NCBI GenBank assembly: GCA_934663775.1
Contig: CAKUKU010000018.1
Location: 1-35,171 of the forward strand
Reading direction: 5' to 3'
Length of the DNA: 35,171 nt
Source: an uncultured Ellagibacter sp.
GTDB lineage: Bacteria; Actinomycetota; Coriobacteriia; Coriobacteriales; Eggerthellaceae
Shown piece by piece: positions 29,630 through 35,171 of the stretch. The position numbers and the translations under genes are program-made. Below the pieces are notes generated by a model. That model was not told the DNA's origin. It saw only the letters and a program-made list of their open reading frames with translations, and searched no databases. How positions within the stretch are numbered: the first letter of the stretch is position 1; every line of letters begins with the position of its first letter.

Positions 29630-32476
29630 CTACTCAATCACGATGCGGTCGGTCTGCGCGCTCGAAATCGCCTCGGGGCACAGGCTGCATCCCAGGCCAA
29701 ACTCGTACCCTGCCCGATTCAGCGTCACTTTCCCGCGCTCGGCGGTATAGGGGGGCATGGTCACGTCGACATCGAAGTAGCGCGAGGTCGACCCAATGTC
29801 ACCCGGCATCACCACTTCGTCGAGCGTTTGAAACGCCGCGTGCATGCGCTTCGAGATTCCCGTGTCGTACATGCCGCCCATCCACACCTCGCGCCCGCGC
29901 GAACGTGCCGCGAAGATGAATTTGAGCGCAGCCTCCACGCCCCCGAATTTCGCGACCTTCACCGCAAAACACCGCAGCTCAGGATATGAAAGCGCCTGGT
30001 ACGCCTCACGCTCGTTCACGAACGACTCATCCAGGCAGATGGGCGTCGCGATGGTCCTCTGCAGCGCCGCCAGCCGCGCGAATGCCCGGGCGGTCGACCC
30101 ACCGCACGGCGTCAAATCGATAGGCTCCTCAATCCACGCGACGTTGAGCGGATCGAGCGCACGGAGCTCGGCGATCGAGCGGTCCGTGAAGCTCTGGTTC
30201 GCATCGAGCGTGATGAACAGATGCGGGTACTTTTGGCGAATCATGCGAACAATACCCAAGCTACCAGGCGCAACCTTGAGCTTCACGCGGCAATAGCCCG
30301 CATCTACGCAGCGCGAGACGGAATCGAGCGTCTCCTCCACACTGCCCATACCGACCACCGCGCCCGCCGAGACGGCAGCCTCGCGCGCATTCCCGAACGG
30401 CTCCCTTGTCTTCCCGTGCGTCCGCTCGCGATGAGCCGCGCGCTCGATCACGTCGTACTCCTCGGCAAGCAAACGCCCGAGGGGCTTCCCCACGATCTTG
30501 CCGTAAAGGTCCCACAGCGCAGGCTCGATCGCGCCGCAAGCGAGCGGGAAGCGCTCCATCCCGGATATGGAGGCGAACGCCGCGGAGACCTCCCGCGGGT
30601 GAAGGAAGACCTCGCCGATCACCTTCGGCGCAAGCGTGCCTCGCAGCACCTCAATATCCTGCTCGATTGTTTCCGGAAGATACCAGTCAGAGGAAAATGC
30701 GACGCATTCGCCCAGGCCAACGCGTCCTTTCGCATCGATGACCTCCACGATGATCGACTCGCGGAATTCAAGCGTCGCCTTCGCCGTCACGAACGGCTTT
30801 TTGAAGGGGATACACACACGATGCAGAATCACGCGGCGCACGTCGAGGCATTCCGAGTAGATTCGCTCGATGGCGGCACGGTCGATTTTGCCGATACCCT
30901 GCCGCGGCAGGCTTTCCATGACGAAAATCTGCTTGGGGCGGTAGAGCTTCGAGAGCACGTCTTCGAGTTGGCTGTGGACGAAGGCGACGAACTCACGGTC
31001 ACTCGGGCGAGAGGGAGCGAGCGGTTTCGGGGCATGCCGTCTTACCTGCGGTTTTATCACCTCGCGACCAAAGCGCGCCGTCTTCACCGGGGAAAGCCTG
31101 TCAAAAGCCTGGTCACGACTACCACGTTCGGGAACCTCGCTCGTGCGCTCGATGAACGCCACGGGGCGCCGTCCCCACACGGGGTCGGGGGCGCCAAACA
31201 CGTAGGCGTCCGCCACGCCGGGAATCGCCATGAGCTTGCCGGCAATCTCTGCGGGATAGACGTTTTCCCCACCCGAGACGAACATGTCGGTGGTGCGCTC
31301 CTTCACGTAAATCTTGCCCTCGTGGAGAGCCGCCACATCGCCGGTGAGGAAGAAGCCGTCCGCGGTGAAGGCAGCACGCGCGTTCAGGTAGTTCGACAAC
31401 ACGCCCGGCCCGCGCACCGCCAGGCGGCCGAAACCGCGCCCGTCGGGCTCGACGATACGCGCCTGGTAGCCGGGTAGAAGCTCCATACCACCCGTGAACG
31501 ACCCATCTATCAGGCTGTTTGCAACCTGACTGCACGTTTCGGTCATCCCGTAGCTCGCATACAGGCGAAGCCCCGCCTCGTGCGCGCGGGCGATGGTGGC
31601 GGGATTGAGCGCGCCGCCGCCAAGCAGGATGCAGCGATACGCGGCAAGTGCGGGGCCGCCCCCCTCGACGGCGAGCAGATCCTGCAGCATCTTGTCGACC
31701 ACGGAGATATGGGTGAAACCGACGCGCGCGGCGTCCTTCAGAATTCGCGCCGCGTTGAAACGCGCGTAGAGGCGAAACGGCGTGCGGTTCGTAATGCTGC
31801 GCACGACCTGCTCGAAGCCCCCAATATGGTACAGGGGGAGCGCCACCTGCCACATACCGCGACCCCGCATCGAGAGCACGGCGTTGGACGATTCAGCAGC
31901 AGCCGTGAGCATGCGCCAGGTCGACGGCACCGCCTTCGGCTTGCCCGTCGTGCCCGACGTGAAGAGGACGAGCGCTCGTTCCTGGTCGTTGAACAGGTGC
32001 GATTCTCTTTCCGCAAAATGAGTGGCCTCGAAAACCGCATCGCGCTCGGCGCTCATGATGACGCGCCTGCCGCTTTGGAGCCGCGACACCCCCGCAAGGT
32101 CGTCCGCCACGTGGTCCATAAGCGTTTCCGCCCGCGCTTCGTCGATGCGGCACGCCACGCGAATGCCCGAGCTTTCCAGGTCGAACAGGCGCGAAAGCTT
32201 CTCCGTCGACGTGAGGCGATTGTTCAGCACGACCAGCGAGAACGCCCCGTACCCCGCGGCCAGGGCGAGAAAGATGAACTCCGGACAGTTCGGGAGGTCG
32301 ACCGAAACGCAGTCGCCGCGCCCGACCCCCTTGCTCCGCAGACGACGGGCGATTGCCGCCGCCGTGAGCCTGGCCTGGCGATAGGTACACGAATGCTCCG
32401 AGCCGTCGCGAGCGACGAACGTGAAGAAGACCCCGTCGGGATTCAATCTCACCAAGCTTTCGAACGCATTGATCAT
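29630..32476 (-). CDS. menE-menC: MenE-MenC fusion: o-succinylbenzoate-CoA ligase / o-succinylbenzoate synthase
   Basis: A 948-residue bifunctional menaquinone enzyme. The N-terminal half (about 1-540) is an acyl-CoA synthetase with the P-loop LFTSGTTGKPKAVP, YASYGMTET, FLTGDVA and the terminal lysine motif GIGKIDR. The C-terminal half (about 543-948) is an enolase-superfamily synthase with KLKV, metal ligands in LDANQ, WIEEP and LDES, and the second lysine in FAVKVAKFGG. MenC makes o-succinylbenzoate and MenE activates it with CoA, so the fusion joins consecutive steps. A basic, Pro-rich insertion (around KTARFGREVIKPQVRRHAPKP) splits the ligase C-terminal region. It is the last gene of menH-menB-menE/C. 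The ATG at 32476 has no strong ribosome site. Confidence 0.93.
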   Translation of the reverse strand: MINAFESLVRLNPDGVFFTFVARDGSEHSCTYRQARLTAAAIARRLRSKGVGRGDCVSVDLPNCPEFIFLALAAGYGAFSLVVLNNRLTSTEKLSRLFDLESSGIRVACRIDEARAETLMDHVADDLAGVSRLQSGRRVIMSAERDAVFEATHFAERESHLFNDQERALVLFTSGTTGKPKAVPSTWRMLTAAAESSNAVLSMRGRGMWQVALPLYHIGGFEQVVRSITNRTPFRLYARFNAARILKDAARVGFTHISVVDKMLQDLLAVEGGGPALAAYRCILLGGGALNPATIARAHEAGLRLYASYGMTETCSQVANSLIDGSFTGGMELLPGYQARIVEPDGRGFGRLAVRGPGVLSNYLNARAAFTADGFFLTGDVAALHEGKIYVKERTTDMFVSGGENVYPAEIAGKLMAIPGVADAYVFGAPDPVWGRRPVAFIERTSEVPERGSRDQAFDRLSPVKTARFGREVIKPQVRRHAPKPLAPSRPSDREFVAFVHSQLEDVLSKLYRPKQIFVMESLPRQGIGKIDRAAIERIYSECLDVRRVILHRVCIPFKKPFVTAKATLEFRESIIVEVIDAKGRVGLGECVAFSSDWYLPETIEQDIEVLRGTLAPKVIGEVFLHPREVSAAFASISGMERFPLACGAIEPALWDLYGKIVGKPLGRLLAEEYDVIERAAHRERTHGKTREPFGNAREAAVSAGAVVGMGSVEETLDSVSRCVDAGYCRVKLKVAPGSLGIVRMIRQKYPHLFITLDANQSFTDRSIAELRALDPLNVAWIEEPIDLTPCGGSTARAFARLAALQRTIATPICLDESFVNEREAYQALSYPELRCFAVKVAKFGGVEAALKFIFAARSRGREVWMGGMYDTGISKRMHAAFQTLDEVVMPGDIGSTSRYFDVDVTMPPYTAERGKVTLNRAGYEFGLGCSLCPEAISSAQTDRIVIE

Positions 32477-32542
32477 CGCGAGTTCGGACCACTGTTCTCT
32501 TCGGACGCCGCATCAGCGACTTGGGCGGACAAAGGAAATGGG

Positions 32543-32575
32543 AAGCGACCCGACACACAGGGCATCGGGTCGCTT
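32543..32575 (-). terminator. Hairpin between menB and menE-menC
   Basis: AAGCGACCCGA (32543-32553) and TCGGGTCGCTT (32565-32575) are perfect 11-bp arms with an 11-base loop. On the minus strand only CCCATTTCC follows, so it may be a partial terminator or processing site that lowers expression of the fusion gene relative to menB. Confidence 0.6.
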
Positions 32576-32579
32576 GGCT

Positions 32580-33419
<840 letters not shown>

Positions 33420-33626
33420 AGCTGTCCTTTCGTGGCATATCGTTGATTCGTTGCAGGACGCGAAACGGTTGGCGCGCCCCGCAACGGAGGCATCGGCTTC
33501 ACGACGCCGATTTCGCACTCAGGGGAAAACGACGCCATGCCGGCGATTGACGATGTTTGATTCTGCGTTTTCGCTTCGAATGATTCCTGTTTCGCAAGTT
33601 TCTACATCATACCGCGACGAGGTATG

Positions 33627-34859
33627 TCATGGGGCCGCAGGTTCGGGAGTGCACGATTCGACCACTTCTCTCAGGAACGAGCCGAACGCTCTGGGCTGCT
33701 CGAGGTGGATATTGTGCCCAGCAGCGGGAACAATACGGCACGAAATTGCGCCCTGGGATTCCGCGCGAAGGTCGGCGAGAACCTTGCAGTATTTCGCGTC
33801 GAGCTCCCCCGCCAGGTAGCTTACGGGAATGCCGCGCCGCGAAAGCTCGCAAAGCGCGCGCACCGTTTCCTGCTTCGAGGGCATCGCGTGGGCGCCTGCG
33901 CGCTCGAAGGAGAGCGCAAGCGATTCCGCATCGTTGGCAAGACGGCCCGCGCGGAGTCGTTCCCGCTGATCATCGGGAAGAATGCGCTGGCTTTCGAACA
34001 AGGGCAGGCCCGCCCACCAGTCCATGAAAGCGGACACCCCTTCGTCTCGCACGCGCGCCGCCCAAGCGAAGTTGCGCTCGCGCAGCGCTTCGCGCGCGGC
34101 GTCGTCGACAGGCCCCGTGCCCGCGCTCTCAAGCACGAGGGCGGAGAAAGGAGCGGCAGCGGACATCCGCACCGCATCGCCAGCCGAAGTCGCGTCCGCA
34201 TCCCGCTGACCAGCCCCAGCCACGTCCAGGCGGCCAGTTCGACCACATGGAGCGAAGGCTGCGGAGCTTCTGAGCGAAATGCGGTCGAGCTGGTCGCCGC
34301 CCCGCAGGTCGTCCGCAGCCGCATCCAAGTGGCAAGCTCGATTGCGCGGAGCGAAGGCTGCGGAGCTTCTGAGCGCAGTGCGATCGAACTTGCCTCCGCC
34401 CCGCAGGTCGCCCGCAACAAGGCACGCCGCCTGAAGCGCCACGCGCCCGCCCATGGAGTACCCGACCAAAACGGGCGCCGCGCCCGCATCGCACGCAACG
34501 GCCCCGCAAAAAGCCAGAAGCGCCCGCGCCTGGAAGCGCAGATCGAAGAAGCCAGAGCGCTCCGCAGGGCCGTCGCCAGCCGAGCAGGCGCCCACTCCAT
34601 GCCCCGCAAGCTCGAAGCCGAAGCACCGAGCCCCCGCATCTGTGAGCAGCTGCGCCACATCATCCCAGGTAGAAGCCTGTTGCGCGAAACCGTGGACAAA
34701 CACGATCGGGACCGACGGGGCGCCACCTTCCCTCGCGTCCGACGCCGAAGCACGCCACGCCTTCACGCCAAAGCGCATGCCCTCGAAATCGAAGCCGCTC
34801 GCCTCTCCCGGAACCTCGCTCGCCACTTCGCCGCCCTTCTTCAGAACCTCGCTTGCCAC
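33627..34859 (-). CDS. menH: Alpha/beta hydrolase, MenH-like (SHCHC synthase), with internal repeat insertion
   Basis: A 410-residue alpha/beta hydrolase in the men operon, most likely MenH, which removes pyruvate from SEPHCHC. It has VFVHGFAQQASTWDDV (oxyanion region), the nucleophile elbow VGYSMGGRVALQAA and the catalytic histidine in AAGHNIHLEQP. MenH proteins are usually about 250-280 residues; the extra length comes from a variable N terminus and from two 33-residue tandem repeats (DLRGG..DR..LRSSAAFAP) inserted right after the nucleophile helix. The GTG at 34859 is chosen because AGAGGGG lies 9 bases upstream and the presumed promoter is at 34922-34944; ATG at 34778 is an alternative. 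It is the first gene of menH-menB-menE/C. Confidence 0.82.
   Translation of the reverse strand: MASEVLKKGGEVASEVPGEASGFDFEGMRFGVKAWRASASDAREGGAPSVPIVFVHGFAQQASTWDDVAQLLTDAGARCFGFELAGHGVGACSAGDGPAERSGFFDLRFQARALLAFCGAVACDAGAAPVLVGYSMGGRVALQAACLVAGDLRGGGKFDRTALRSSAAFAPRNRACHLDAAADDLRGGDQLDRISLRSSAAFAPCGRTGRLDVAGAGQRDADATSAGDAVRMSAAAPFSALVLESAGTGPVDDAAREALRERNFAWAARVRDEGVSAFMDWWAGLPLFESQRILPDDQRERLRAGRLANDAESLALSFERAGAHAMPSKQETVRALCELSRRGIPVSYLAGELDAKYCKVLADLRAESQGAISCRIVPAAGHNIHLEQPRAFGSFLREVVESCTPEPAAP
34222..34419. repeat. 99-bp in-frame tandem duplication within menH
   Basis: Two direct copies (34222-34320 and 34321-34419). The best-conserved core is 69 bases (34249-34317 and 34348-34416) and includes GCGAAGGCTGCGGAGCTTC, which folds as a small hairpin (GAAG-CT with AG-CTTC, loop GCGG). 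The period is 33 codons, so the frame is kept. The copies have diverged at many positions, so the event is not recent. Confidence 0.85.
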
Positions 34860-34921
34860 CTTCGACGCCCCTCTTTTGTCCCGATGCGGCGATTCGATCG
34901 ATTGCACCGCGTCTCTAACAT

Positions 34922-34944
34922 ATTTTAGCTCGATGTGCGTAGGT
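34922..34944 (-). promoter_or_regulatory. Left copy of mirrored 23-bp element, likely men operon promoter
   Basis: Read on the minus strand it ends in TAAAAT, a good -10-like hexamer, preceded by ACCTACGCACATCGAGC. It points towards menH, whose chosen GTG is about 60 bases downstream. An identical copy faces the other way at 35060-35082. No -35 consensus is present, so an activator site in the conserved spacer is possible. Confidence 0.6.
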
Positions 34945-35059
34945 TTTTGCGAGAGGCGCCCGAAGACGTGAAGAGCCGAAAAAATCGCACCTCTCTGACC
35001 TGGCGTTATAGGGGAGCGCTCGCCCGCACCCCGGCGATAGGCTCGCAAGCCGCGGAAAT

Positions 35060-35082
35060 ACCTACGCACATCGAGCTAAAAT
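35060..35082 (+). promoter_or_regulatory. Right copy of mirrored 23-bp element, likely promoter of a divergent gene beyond the window
   Basis: It is a perfect inverted copy of 34922-34944, pointing right and ending in TAAAAT. The 89 bases after it to the window end contain no start of a recognisable gene, though TTGACA occurs at 35151-35156. The divergent gene would lie beyond the right edge and may share control with the men operon. Confidence 0.55.
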
Positions 35083-35171
35083 GTCGCGAAGCAGTAGAAA
35101 GACCAGCTAAATGATGTCAAGGGCTTTCCGAGACATTTTTAGATAGAACTTTGACAATCGAATATGGGATA

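Noticed and set aside
33627..35069. MenH starting at the far-upstream ATG at 35069
   Set aside because: The first ~70 residues show no hydrolase similarity, cross both mirrored 23-bp elements and lack a ribosome site; GTG at 34859 has a good one.

Overview
This is about 35 kb of high-GC bacterial chromosome, gene-dense, with codons ending mostly in G or C and CCA encoded in its tRNA genes. The gene set (menaquinone pathway with a MenE-MenC fusion, acyl-CoA dehydratase activase, radical SAM selenoprotein, PNPOx-ferredoxin fusion, two DHA2-type exporters, AGCS amino-acid symporter) suggests an anaerobic gut actinobacterium of the Coriobacteriia, most likely Eggerthellaceae. That placement is inferred from gene content; no rRNA or other taxonomic marker is present.

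Layout. 1-3.9 kb: two tRNA-Ser genes, an ABC ATPase, a PrsA-like foldase lipoprotein, purE and a YkgJ-type cysteine-cluster protein, all on the minus strand. 4.0-7.2 kb: a compact accessory cassette (macro-type sirtuin, PNPOx-ferredoxin flavoprotein, double SnoaL protein, divergent HxlR regulator) bracketed by an 18-bp perfect direct repeat. 7.3-9.5 kb: tRNA-Gly, a HAD phosphatase and galE. 9.6-11.2 kb: an arsenosugar-type pair, an AhpD-like protein followed by ArsS. The arsS frame appears to continue through an in-frame TGA as selenocysteine, with a bacterial SECIS-like hairpin (loop GGTCT) just downstream.

11.2-18.8 kb: an AGCS symporter, a MarR regulator with a palindromic operator over its own promoter and a large MFS exporter, an ArsC/Spx-like protein that has lost its catalytic cysteine, and a second MFS exporter coupled to a CBS-domain protein. 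19-21.3 kb: a small MGMT protein, a cytoplasmic serpin, a short unknown ORF near a perfect inverted repeat, and initiator tRNA-Met. 21.5-28 kb: a DUF1113 membrane protein overlapping a 1658-residue acyl-CoA dehydratase activase with an Ala-rich tail, then an amidohydrolase. 28.1-35.2 kb: a CorC/HlyC-type membrane protein, then the menaquinone operon menH-menB-menE/C. menH carries an in-frame 99-bp tandem duplication. Upstream of menH lie two identical 23-bp elements facing outward, which look like matched divergent promoters.

The strongest candidates for new biology are the selenocysteine ArsS with its SECIS, the HxlR/SnoaL/PNPOx-Fd/sirtuin cassette with flanking repeats, the repeat-expanded MenH with the mirrored promoter elements, and the activase with its alanine-rich tail.
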